Shown here piece after piece: positions 8,374-15,718 of a stretch of 64,000 nt of DNA. Origin of the DNA: CAWHJB01 sp963698715 (GTDB lineage: Bacteria; Chloroflexota; Anaerolineae; Anaerolineales; UBA4823); the NCBI GenBank assembly GCA_963698715.1, contig CAVORW010000005.1, positions 203,385-267,384 on the forward strand, given 5' to 3'. The translations under genes were made by a program, and so were the position numbers. Positions within the stretch are counted from its first letter, which is position 1. Every line of letters starts with the position of its first letter. Under the pieces are notes generated by a model. It made no database searches, was not told the DNA's origin, and worked only from the letters and a program-made list of their open reading frames with translations.

Positions 8374-9084
8374 TTGTGGCTCAACCAGGCAGCCCGGGCC
8401 TTCGCAGTGAGTTCTGGCGCCCTGAACGGTCCACTGGGCGCCAGAACAACGCAGGCGATGAGTGACGATTTGTTTACAGGCGCTCTCAATTGTGCCGCTG
8501 CCGATCATGTATCCCTGTTCTCGAAATTGGTCATATTGCAAGCGATGTTGATGGTTGTGGAAGTAGGTGCGGGCAGTGGCAGCTTCTTCAGAATGCGGCG
8601 CCAATGCTTGACAGGCTCGGATCACAAAGGAGGTGTTCCCCCACCACAGGGCAGTGCGGGCTTCTTCCAGCCAGGCTGTGCGTTTTTCGCCGGCCGGAAA
8701 GGCCTCCTTGGCTACCTTTTCGAGATATTCTTCGGCATGGTGCCAATCGACAATCTGGACTGCCTGGGGATAGTAGGTAGTTACCAATCTCCAAATCCAT
8801 TTGGCACCATCCCCAAGGAAAACCAGTTCCTGCGCTAAATCAGCTTGCGCCCGGCAACCTGTGGCCCAAAACAGGTCTTCAAAGTCATCGACTTCCTGGA
8901 TGTCACAATAATACTGCTGGGCTTTGGCCCGTAAGGCTTGCTGCCCGATCTCTGCTTTCTGGTGATGGCGCTGGGTTTGCTGACTGGAGGGCACCTCTTC
9001 GACCTGAAACCAGCTGCCTACCTTCACTTCTCGCCATTCTTCCGCTTCGTCCGGGTCTTCGATGCGCACATGGGCGCCATCCAA
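8374..9084 (-). pseudogene. Transposase, C-terminal part (ISKra4-like), frameshifted
   Basis: This open frame carries the catalytic half: SLDGAHVRIED at its start, VFLGDGAKWIWRL, VQIVDWHHAEEYL, and a final acidic motif in GYMIGSGTIESACK. These are DDE-type residues of ISKra4-like transposases. Near 8430 (+ strand GGCGCC) one extra base shifts the tail out of frame. In the corrected frame the protein continues AELTAKARAAWLSHNDDWQ and ends at a TGA at 8319-8321. It is separated from the N-terminal part by the 11-base duplication near 9106-9127. Confidence 0.8.
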
Positions 9085-9704
9085 AGAGCCATACAGCCGC
9101 TCAGGCCGCTCGGTTGCCGCTCGGTTGCCGCTCGTAACCTTTTCTGGAGATAGTCTGCAGCTTGAGATTGGGCTTTCAGCTTGGCTTCAACTTCCACCTG
9201 GAATTGTCCAAAGGCTTGGCTCTCCTTGCGAATGCTGTTCTCTGAAAGCTCCAGGAGCAGAAACTCTTTGACCCACAGGGCACTCTCCCCAAATGGCAAC
9301 CCCGATCCTGCCAGGGCCAATAACCGCCCCAATCCAGGCGTCACTTCGCCTGGCTCCAGCCCGTATTCTTCATCCAGGGGCGCCCTCCCTTGGCCACACG
9401 AGCACCCCCCATAATAGCTGCGTTCATACTCGACCCAGTCAAATAGGCTCTTCAGCTTGGCTTCCCGTTTTCTCTGATACCTCAATTCGCCGCCACATTC
9501 ACACGCTAGCTTCTTCTCCAGGCTGCCCTCCGCTTGGCTCAGCGTCCTCCCTAACACCATCTTTCCCAACTGCTTGAGACCCTGACGAATCCCTTCTTCT
9601 AGTTCCATGATGTTCCGATCTTGCTCGGCCTGCTCTACTTTTTTTACACAAATTGCCGCCATTTGCTCAGCCAGTGGCGCTAGTTCTTGTGTGGTAAACT
9701 CCAT
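9024..9704 (-). pseudogene. Transposase, N-terminal part (ISKra4-like), frameshifted
   Basis: The N-terminal half includes a cysteine pair region (ACECGG, then GGCSCGQG), a zinc-ribbon-like module usual in this transposase group, and the segment LALAGSGLPFGESALWVKEF. The true frame is lost inside the unit CCGCTCGGTTG, present as two full copies at 9106-9116 and 9117-9127. Eleven extra bases cannot be in frame. Deleting one copy restores RLRAATERPERLYGSLDGAH, joining directly to the C-terminal part. Confidence 0.8.
9106..9127. repeat. 11-base tandem duplication inside the transposase
   Basis: CCGCTCGGTTG at 9106-9116 is repeated at 9117-9127, and a third partial copy (CCGCTCG) follows to 9134. 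It is the lesion that splits the transposase frame. Confidence 0.9.
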
Positions 9705-9765
9705 GGTATGCCTCCTGTTTGGATTTTGGTCTTTCTACCCCTTAATCCTAACCGGAGGCTCTTTT

Positions 9766-9788
9766 TCTGACATCATTTGCGCGCTCAC
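9766..9788 (-). repeat. Terminal inverted repeat, right
   Basis: Partner of 8301-8323 with one mismatch; followed at once by the second GCAACCAGT target duplication (9789-9797). Confidence 0.9.
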
Positions 9789-9797
9789 GCAACCAGT
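9789..9797. repeat. Right target-site duplication of the insertion sequence
   Basis: GCAACCAGT, identical to 8292-8300. Confidence 0.9.
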
Positions 9798-9804
9798 TTA
9801 GGGG

Positions 9805-9833
9805 TTGCCAGAAAATACCATCCGCGCTATAAT
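9805..9833 (+). promoter_or_regulatory. Promoter of tRNA-Pro
   Basis: TTGCCA (9805-9810) and TATAAT (9828-9833) separated by exactly 17 bases, 14 bases before the tRNA. The insertion sequence ends 8 bases before the -35 box, leaving the core promoter intact. Confidence 0.75.
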
Positions 9834-9847
9834 GTGGGCCGTTCTAT

Positions 9848-9925
<78 letters not shown>

Positions 9926-9976
9926 CATCCGATCGAGAAGATTTTTTCTTCCAGATCGTGTCCGACTCAATGCCAG

Positions 9977-10008
9977 AAAAATAGCTGTCCGATCGGACAG
10001 CTATTTTT
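9977..10008 (+). terminator. Terminator of tRNA-Pro
   Basis: A perfect palindrome: AAAAATAGCTGTCC, GATC, then the complementary arm ending in TTTTT. The A/T flanks make it work in either direction. It lies 55 bases after the tRNA. Confidence 0.75.
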
Positions 10009-10027
10009 CATTCTGGGGATAGGCTTT

Positions 10028-10162
10028 CTATGGAGCCACTTCACCAGCCAGATTATTACTGCGCTCGATCGACTGAAGCGCCAGATATCGTCCGCCAATT
10101 TTGGTTTTAATTGCTACTACGATTTTGTATTGATCGCAGTGACGCTCTTCGTCGCCGATCAA
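10028..10162 (-). CDS. Possible small protein or gene remnant (44 aa)
   Basis: A short frame from a TTG at 10162 to TAG at 10028, with protein-like composition (IGDEERHCDQYKIVVAIKTK, then IGGRYLALQSIERS). The frame stays open upstream to about 10190, but has no ATG unless one base is removed, so it may be the 3' end of a decayed gene. Not recognised. The rest of 10009-10264 shows nothing else. Confidence 0.25.
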   Translation of the reverse strand: MIGDEERHCDQYKIVVAIKTKIGGRYLALQSIERSNNLAGEVAP

Positions 10163-10264
10163 ATGCTCAACTAATTTCTTCGATACCGAAACGGCATACT
10201 ACATACATTCATATCGAAGCCCTCTGATCAGCGAATTAAAGCTTGTAGAAACATATTGTTGTTT

Positions 10265-10870
10265 CTATGCCTCCGCCAGTTCCCAGCGAACAAATCGCCG
10301 GATGACGATGTTCTCACCCACGGAGGCAGCAACCGTATTAAGCAAGCGAGCGATGGTAAGCTCTCCATCCCGAATATAAGCCTGTCTTAAAAGAACCTGC
10401 TCGTCTAGATATTTGCTGAGCTGACCTGCAACAATTTTTTGAATCAGCGCTACTGGCTTCCCTTGACTGCGCGCCCAGGCAGCTGATTTTCGCTCGACAT
10501 CAGCCAAAACTTCGGCGGGTATATCTTCTTCGCGCACATAACTCGGGGCCATCGCTGCAATATGCAGAGCGAGCTCGTGCGTGAAGTTCTGAAAAGCCTC
10601 GGAGTGGGCTGCAAAATCGGTTTCGGTATTGGTTTCCACCATCACACCAATCCGACCATCGCCGTGCGAGTATAGCTCAATCCTACCCTGCGAAGTCTGG
10701 CGATCGGCGCGTTTGGTCGTTTCAGCCTCTATCCTGTCTCGCAGGCTTGCCAGGGCTGGCTCATATTGGCCCTTGGCTTGCTCCAATGCCACGCGACAGG
10801 CGCTGACGCCTGCTCCAGTTTCTTGACGAAGCTGCCTGATCAATTCAATCCTGGTCGCCACTTCAAGCAT
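10265..10870 (-). CDS. tsf: Elongation factor Ts, PadR-linked copy
   Basis: 201 residues, the short EF-Ts form. EF-Ts is the nucleotide exchange factor that reloads EF-Tu with GTP. The N-terminal UBA-like domain (IRQLRQETGAGVSACRVALEQA) and the core with NTETDFAAHSEAF, ELALHIAAMAPSYVREEDIP and IVIRRFVRWELAE are clear. The usual TGAGMMDCKKAL is changed to TGAGVSACRVAL. tsf is normally next to rpsB; here it starts 5 bases after a PadR-family regulator and shares its promoter. It is therefore probably a second, regulated copy, although a relocated single gene cannot be excluded. Confidence 0.85.
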   Translation of the reverse strand: MLEVATRIELIRQLRQETGAGVSACRVALEQAKGQYEPALASLRDRIEAETTKRADRQTSQGRIELYSHGDGRIGVMVETNTETDFAAHSEAFQNFTHELALHIAAMAPSYVREEDIPAEVLADVERKSAAWARSQGKPVALIQKIVAGQLSKYLDEQVLLRQAYIRDGELTIARLLNTVAASVGENIVIRRFVRWELAEA

Positions 10871-10875
10871 GCCTT

Positions 10876-11442
10876 CTATTTCTTATCAGAGAAATAATCT
10901 CTGGCTAATTCCTTTCGCACCTGGCGGACCCAGCCCAACTCACGCTGATATACGCCTGTTACATGTCCCAATATTTTGTCCCATAAGAAACTTTCACGCG
11001 CCGTCCGATTGGGCGCAATCACTGGCTCGCTCTGTTGTAACTGCCGCATCCTATACTGCAAGCTGATCTCTTCTTCATATCTCGCTAGCAGCTCATCCAG
11101 CTGGCTCGCAGACAACGCGTCTGCCCAGGCCAGCTGGATCAGAAAATGATTACGGATCTCTGGCAGCTCGGGGTTTGAAAGCAGCCAGGATTTCAACTTC
11201 TCACGGCCTGGATCGGTGATAGAGTAGATCTTTTTCGATGGCAGACTCTCCTGGTGCTGGACTTCCTTTGAGATCAATCCGGCTTTTTGCATGCCAATCA
11301 GGTTGTTGTATATCTGATTGTTATTGCCTGACCAATAAAAAACATCCGACCTGGAGATAATTTTTTTCAGGTCGTAGCCTGAGAGCGATTTCCAACTCAG
11401 AATTCCAAGAATTGTATATTGGATATCCATTTCCCATCCCAA
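10876..11442 (-). CDS. PadR-family transcriptional regulator
   Basis: 188 residues; the ATG at 11430 (MDIQYTILGILSW) is the start most like the family. The winged helix-turn-helix spans about 1-85, including the LSGYDLKKII and QIYNNLIGMQKAGLISKEVQ segments and the wing KKIYSITDPGREKL. A PadR C-terminal helical dimerisation domain follows. PadR proteins are usually effector-released repressors. The promoter just upstream carries two copies of a perfect palindrome across the -10 box, so autoregulation of this regulator and the downstream EF-Ts is likely. Confidence 0.88.
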   Translation of the reverse strand: MGWEMDIQYTILGILSWKSLSGYDLKKIISRSDVFYWSGNNNQIYNNLIGMQKAGLISKEVQHQESLPSKKIYSITDPGREKLKSWLLSNPELPEIRNHFLIQLAWADALSASQLDELLARYEEEISLQYRMRQLQQSEPVIAPNRTARESFLWDKILGHVTGVYQRELGWVRQVRKELARDYFSDKK

Positions 11443-11454
11443 TATAGATTTCTA

Positions 11455-11496
11455 TAACATATGTTATTAATAACATATGTTAACAAGAATTGTCAA
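11455..11496 (-). promoter_or_regulatory. Promoter and double PadR operator
   Basis: On the minus strand TTGACA (11491-11496) is followed after 18 bases by TATTAA. The perfect palindrome TAACATATGTTA occurs twice, at 11455-11466 and 11471-11482, separated by TTAA, so both copies touch the -10 region. A dimeric repressor on these sites would block RNA polymerase. Confidence 0.75.
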
Positions 11497-11810
11497 GGCA
11501 CAAACTCAAAGAAAATATTTCCTGCTTCAAAATCATGGTAAACATCAATCTCGCTGACCTTTATCTGCCTATGGGGCGCAGGGCGACAGCCGGCAATAGC
11601 ACTCACCAGCATACCACCACTCTCATCGTACTCCGACGGGTAGTCCTTGCCCACGACAAATAGTAAGGGCCGATCCGGATCGCGTCATCTGGGCATCCCC
11701 CGGCGTAAGCCTCGGCCTGCTGGTCCTTGGCGATGCTGCCAATTGTGATGTTCAAATCACGCAGCCGGTAACGCTGCCCGTTGCGCTACAAGTGAGTGAT
11801 AAAATCCGAA
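11493..11810 (-). pseudogene. Decayed gene remnant of unknown function
   Basis: The minus strand gives a protein-like stretch ending at a TGA at 11493-11495 (DPDRPLLFVVGKDYPSEYDE, later EIDVYHDFEAGNIFFEFVP). Upstream near 11681 the likely coding frame shifts by one base into YRLRDLNITIGSIAKDQQAE and then meets a stop near 11795. So at least one indel and one nonsense codon are present. Not recognised. Its 3' end overlaps the PadR promoter. Confidence 0.35.
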
Positions 11811-11946
11811 CCAGCCAGGACACTTCAGAGCAGCTCGCATTCTAGGTGAAGTCCAATCTGCAGGCGATTTTGCCTGCAAATTGTCTGTGTGAAACAACCT
11901 AACCCAAAAACCCTTGCGCAAATATCATATATTATGTATAATTCCC

Positions 11947-11994
11947 TCAGCGTCGTTGGCCTGCCCCCCTCAGGTCCGCGACGCCCTTTCTTTA
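11947..11994 (+). terminator. Terminator-like hairpin
   Basis: GCGTCG pairs with CGACGC and the inner CCTG with CAGG, followed by CTTTCTTT. No gene ends nearby on the + strand. Between 11811 and 12240 nothing else is supported except a small hairpin at 11859-11878. Confidence 0.35.
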
Positions 11995-12244
11995 ATCCTA
12001 ATTAATATTCGGCGTGCAAGATGGTTTTTAATCTGATCGACAAGCATAATGGGGGACACCGCTGGTTAAATTCTTATGGTATTAAGCCATGAAGTTTTCG
12101 ACTTAATCAAGCCCTTATCGACTGCAATAGGAGCAGTCATAAGAAGTAAGATCGTAGTTCGGATTGTACGGCTCTAGCCACACAAACCGAACTATAAAAT
12201 AAGCCATTCTTAAGGGCTTGAGTGCTCCAAATGCACATTTAATC

Positions 12245-12350
12245 TTGCGGATTCTCAAGATTAGCGTATAATTAAAAACGCTTCTCTCGGAGGAGAAGGA
12301 AATGGTGCGGGCGGGCGTCGAAGTGCTTCGACAAACCCGCCCGTTTGATT
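12245..12350 (+). ncRNA. Candidate small RNA with promoter
   Basis: TTGCGG (12245-12250), 16 bases, TATAAT (12267-12272) form a plausible promoter. Two stem-loops follow: CTTCTC/GAGAAG (12281-12298) and a longer one with CGGGCGGG/CCCGCCCG outside and TCGAAG/CTTCGA inside (12308-12343). The second stem is followed by only TTTGATT. On the other strand the same stem could terminate the GerMN-like gene that ends at 12376. A 40-codon frame starting at 12301 also exists but overlaps the stem and resembles nothing. Confidence 0.3.
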
Positions 12351-12375
12351 CATACTCACCCCGAAAGGTTCCTCT

Positions 12376-13107
12376 TTACTTATCGTTGGAGACACGATCT
12401 CCAAACGGAATACCATTAAGATAGATATTGGTAGCCTCAATACCCCTCTGCTGCTTAATCGTGTCCCAAACCTGGGCTTTCACTCGCGTATTATCGCAGT
12501 CATCCCCAGAAGGCACGTAAGTACCCCTTAGATTCACCGTAATCAACCCATTTTTGAACTTAACATTCTCGACCCGGATATTGGACCGGTAGAGTGGGTT
12601 GTAAAACGACCCATATTGTTCAGTTTTGATCGAGAAAAGATGCTCGAGAGCCAGTTTCACATCTTTCGCAATATCATTCGAGCGCGAAAAACCAGCGCTG
12701 ATTCCAAAAGAACTGTCGCCACATCCAACCCCTCCACCTGTGTTCTTCTGAATAAAGTAAACATACATTGGATCAGGAACAATGGGTACAGCTGGGAAGG
12801 ATATAGAAACTGCAGTTACAACCGGCGTCTCGGTAGGAGTCTCAGTAAGGGTGGAGGTTGGTGTAAAGGTAGGACCAACAGTTTGCGTTGGCGGCTTGGG
12901 AGAAGCCGTCGCGGTTGTAGTTGGTAGATCTGTCGCCGTTGGTAGAGGTGTTGCCGTATCGGCAGGCAGGGCAGTTTGGGTTGATACAGGAGTTTCGGTT
13001 GCAGGAACCGGAGTGGGCTCCAATCCTTCAGTGGTGCAGCCTACCAGGGTCAAAATCAAATAAGCGGCTAAGATCACAATCTTATAGCGAATTTTATTTA
13101 CAAGCAT
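12376..13107 (-). CDS. GerMN-like lipoprotein with Thr/Pro-rich linker (copy 1)
   Basis: 243 residues. Signal peptide and lipobox end at Cys24 (LILTLVGC). Residues 30-110 are a low-complexity Thr/Pro linker. The C-terminal 130 residues resemble a GerMN domain, with KDVKLALEHLF, a variable middle, then LITVNLRGTY and a final EATNIYLNGIPFGD strand. GerMN domains occur in cell-surface and spore-germination lipoproteins; a precise function is unknown. Two cysteines (GCGDS and GDDCDNTR) are conserved with the neighbouring copy and could form a disulfide outside the membrane. Confidence 0.65.
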   Translation of the reverse strand: MLVNKIRYKIVILAAYLILTLVGCTTEGLEPTPVPATETPVSTQTALPADTATPLPTATDLPTTTATASPKPPTQTVGPTFTPTSTLTETPTETPVVTAVSISFPAVPIVPDPMYVYFIQKNTGGGVGCGDSSFGISAGFSRSNDIAKDVKLALEHLFSIKTEQYGSFYNPLYRSNIRVENVKFKNGLITVNLRGTYVPSGDDCDNTRVKAQVWDTIKQQRGIEATNIYLNGIPFGDRVSNDK

Positions 13108-13286
13108 AGGTTTATTCCATTGAGTAGAGTTAAGAAAATTATTCCGATCATTGCAAAACTATCTAAACTGATTCCTGGCTAGGTCGCAGATAAAAGTTTA
13201 GCTATAAGGCAATTATCAGTCGTTGATTAGGAATCTTAGAAACTGGCACCTGGATGGATAATCCTGCACCGCAGATCCCAAAATCC

Positions 13287-13973
13287 CTATTTATCGTTCG
13301 CCAGCACATCACCTAATAAGTTATTGTTTAAGAGGATATCGATTGTTTTGATATTAGAAAATTGACGGATTGTCTGCCAAATCTGCGCCCGCGCCCGGGT
13401 ATTGTCACAATCATCGCCCGTCCTCACATATGTCCCGCCCAGGCGGATGGAAATCACGCCGGTGGATGGCTTAAAGCTTACGGAATTGACGGTAAGATTG
13501 GATTGATAAATCGATTGGTACAGAGCGCCATTGTATTCATAGCGGTAGCCAAATAAACGCTTTAGAGCAGTGGCGACATCCTCCGCGACATCATCGGTCC
13601 GAGGCAGCCCACTATTGACCGCATACAGGCTATCGCCACAGGACACGGGTCCACCGGTCCCTTTGATGATGTAATAAATAACAATGGCTTGATCCATAAT
13701 TGGCGTCGGGGGTGGAGGAGTGACGGTGGCTGTATCGGTGGGTAAAGGTGTCTCGGTCGGTGTGGAGGTTTCCGTAGGGGCGGTCGTTTCCGTTGGCTGG
13801 GGTGTATTTGAAGCTGTAGGAGTGGGAATCTCTGTTTCAGTAGGAGGTATGGCTGTTGCAGTAGAAACCATAGTAGCCGTCGGAGGGATTGGCGTTGGAT
13901 CCTGGGCAGGTGATGCACATCCTACCAAGAGCAGAGATATCCACAAGCACACGATGATGGTTCGAGAATACAT
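13287..13973 (-). CDS. GerMN-like lipoprotein with Thr/Pro-rich linker (copy 2)
   Basis: 228 residues with the same architecture as the gene downstream: signal peptide with lipobox Cys19 (LLLVGC), a Thr/Pro/Glu linker from about 25 to 95, and a GerMN-like domain (DVATALKRLFGY, VISIRLGGTYV, IKTIDILLNNNLLGD). The motif CGDS and the segment TGDDCDNTRARAQIWQTIRQ are shared with copy 1, so the pair is a tandem duplication. The 179-base gap and separate starts allow independent expression. Location: outer face of the membrane. Confidence 0.65.
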   Translation of the reverse strand: MYSRTIIVCLWISLLLVGCASPAQDPTPIPPTATMVSTATAIPPTETEIPTPTASNTPQPTETTAPTETSTPTETPLPTDTATVTPPPPTPIMDQAIVIYYIIKGTGGPVSCGDSLYAVNSGLPRTDDVAEDVATALKRLFGYRYEYNGALYQSIYQSNLTVNSVSFKPSTGVISIRLGGTYVRTGDDCDNTRARAQIWQTIRQFSNIKTIDILLNNNLLGDVLANDK

Positions 13974-14146
13974 TCTATCTCCTTTAGAGAAGAAACATCC
14001 GCAGACAGCACCCCACCAGCGGCAGTACCGTTCGCTGGCTGGCCGCGTCCACGGAACAGGTGAAGTTCAACTGCCTATTTTACAACCAAATCAATATTTT
14101 GGCAGAGATTCATGGGGGGCTTTGGGAACTCCGATCATGGGATGGA

Positions 14147-14194
14147 AAATGTGGTGCTTTTTGCAGGCGGCTACCCACAAAAAGCACCACATTT
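14147..14194. terminator. Long perfect hairpin after the Vor operon
   Basis: A 17-bp perfect stem (14147-14163 with 14178-14194) around a 14-base loop, 70 bases past the stop of the last Vor gene on the minus strand. It has no long U tract but is placed where the operon should end. The rest of 13974-14263 holds nothing else that can be supported. Confidence 0.5.
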
Positions 14195-14263
14195 AAACTC
14201 ATATCCCCGAGTTTCCCCAACAATCAAGAAATGGGTAGCAAATAGTCTGGATAATAAACAGGT

Positions 14264-14821
14264 TTATTCCACCTGGGCCATCTGCTGGCGGGCAAACTTA
14301 CTGCCTTGCCGCAAAGCTTCAAAGTTTTTAGGCAGCAGGTTCATATGGCGAGCCGGCAGGTGGTCCTCCAAGGCTTTCTCAATAGTTTCAACCGATAATA
14401 CCGGCAGCAGATCCAGCATGGCGCCCAGCATGACCATATTCAACAAGCGCTTATTGCCAATCTCTTCGGCAATGTCATTGGCCGGAATCAGGACACCTTT
14501 GATATCCGAACGCTTAAAGTCCCGATTGATCAATGAAGCGTTAGCAACCAGCACCCCATCCGGAACGATCAAAGGTTCATATTTATCGAAAGAAGGCAAA
14601 TTCAGCACCATGGCAGCCTTTGGATTGCGTACGTTGGGCGAGCCAATTTCATCATCGGAAATAATAACCGTACAGTTGGCTGTTCCGCCCCGCATCTCTG
14701 GCCCATAAGATGGGATCCAGGTCACCTCATGCCCAGAATCCATGGCGGCATAAGCCAGGAGCTGCCCGGCAAATAAAACACCTTGGCCACCAAAACCAGC
14801 TATGAGTATCTCAATTTGCAT
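14264..14821 (-). CDS. 2-oxoacid:ferredoxin oxidoreductase, gamma subunit
   Basis: 185 residues. The N-terminal GFGGQGVLFAGQLLAYAA and the block PSYGPEMRGGTANCTVIIS are hallmarks of the gamma domain of pyruvate/2-oxoacid:ferredoxin oxidoreductases, which helps bind coenzyme A. It is the last gene of the four-gene unit starting at 17096 on the minus strand. The complex oxidatively decarboxylates a 2-oxoacid to an acyl-CoA while reducing ferredoxin, or runs in reverse. Confidence 0.9.
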   Translation of the reverse strand: MQIEILIAGFGGQGVLFAGQLLAYAAMDSGHEVTWIPSYGPEMRGGTANCTVIISDDEIGSPNVRNPKAAMVLNLPSFDKYEPLIVPDGVLVANASLINRDFKRSDIKGVLIPANDIAEEIGNKRLLNMVMLGAMLDLLPVLSVETIEKALEDHLPARHMNLLPKNFEALRQGSKFARQQMAQVE

Positions 14822-14902
14822 AATTTAACCTCAATAAATACCTGGCACGATGGAAATTTCTGTGATTGGCGGCTACAGCAGAAATACCTGGGAACCCAAT
14901 CA

Positions 14903-15679
14903 CTACACCCGCACTTCGGCAAGGGCAGGCGTAACTTTGAAATCCTCCAACGGATATACGGGGATCATATGCTCTTCTACCCATTTTAATGACTCGATTG
15001 GGGGGATCCCCCAATTCGTCGGGCATGTAGAGAGCAACTCAACAAGTGAAAAGCCGAGCCCGCGCTGTTGAACCTCAAAAGCCATCCGGATAGCCTTTTT
15101 CGCCAGACGAATATTTTTAGGATCATGCAAGCTTCGGCGGACCACATAGCCTGCGCCATCCATCTTTGCCAGAATCTCAGCCATATGGATGGGAAAACCC
15201 ATCTGTTCAACATCCCGGCCCATCGGCGATGAGCTCGTTTTCTGGCCTGGCAGGGTGGTAGGAGCCATCTGTCCGCCCGTCATTCCGTAGATCGCATTGT
15301 TGATGAAGATAACCGTGATGTTCTCGCCACGTCCAGCTGCGTGCATAATTTCCGCCATCCCAATCGAGGCCAGATCACCGTCACCCTGGTAGGTAAAAAC
15401 AGTCCGGTCTGGCAGAACGCGCTTGATCCCGGTTGCCATAGCTGGCGCACGTCCGTGAGCAGCTTCCACAAAATCGGTGTCAAAATAATTATAGGCAAAC
15501 ACTGAACAGCCAACTGGCGCGACTCCGATGGTTTTTTCGCGCAAATCCATCTCGTCCAGAACTTCCGCAATCAACCGGTGGGCTACCCCGTGGGTACAAC
15601 CCGGACAATAATGGGTAGGCACATCTGCAAGGGAAGCTGGTCTGGTGTAGACTAAGGTTGTAGGTGTCATACTTGTCAT
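14903..15679 (-). CDS. 2-oxoacid:ferredoxin oxidoreductase, beta (thiamine diphosphate) subunit
   Basis: 258 residues. HYCPGCTHGVAHR opens the domain. The thiamine diphosphate/Mg motif is YQGDGDLASIGMAE followed by FINNAIYGMTGGQMAPTT. CPGC and later cysteines are typical of these short beta subunits. Stop and start distances to the neighbours are 39 and 81 bases on the same strand, consistent with one operon. Confidence 0.92.
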   Translation of the reverse strand: MTSMTPTTLVYTRPASLADVPTHYCPGCTHGVAHRLIAEVLDEMDLREKTIGVAPVGCSVFAYNYFDTDFVEAAHGRAPAMATGIKRVLPDRTVFTYQGDGDLASIGMAEIMHAAGRGENITVIFINNAIYGMTGGQMAPTTLPGQKTSSSPMGRDVEQMGFPIHMAEILAKMDGAGYVVRRSLHDPKNIRLAKKAIRMAFEVQQRGLGFSLVELLSTCPTNWGIPPIESLKWVEEHMIPVYPLEDFKVTPALAEVRV

Positions 15680-15718
15680 TTAAGGATAAACCTCCAAATC
15701 GCCGGAATACCCGAACGA

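Larger units (their letters stand above)
8301..9788 (-). mobile_element. ISKra4-like insertion sequence (1488 bp), inactive
   Basis: Complete element with 23-base terminal inverted repeats (8301-8323 and 9766-9788, one mismatch) and a perfect 9-bp target duplication. It carries one transposase gene on the minus strand reading 9704 to 8319. That gene is broken twice: by an 11-base tandem duplication and by one extra base near the C-terminus. Removing those 12 bases gives 1374 bases, a clean 457-residue frame. The element landed between the M23 gene and tRNA-Pro, 8 bases upstream of the tRNA -35 box. Confidence 0.9.

Noticed and set aside
8374..8838. 154-codon open frame on the + strand inside the insertion sequence
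   Set aside because: Antisense to the transposase; no family features.
13720..14196. 158-codon open frame on the + strand with Val/Gly repeats
   Set aside because: Mirror image of the Thr/Pro linker of the GerMN-like lipoprotein; same artefact at 12782-13063 and 20983-21264.
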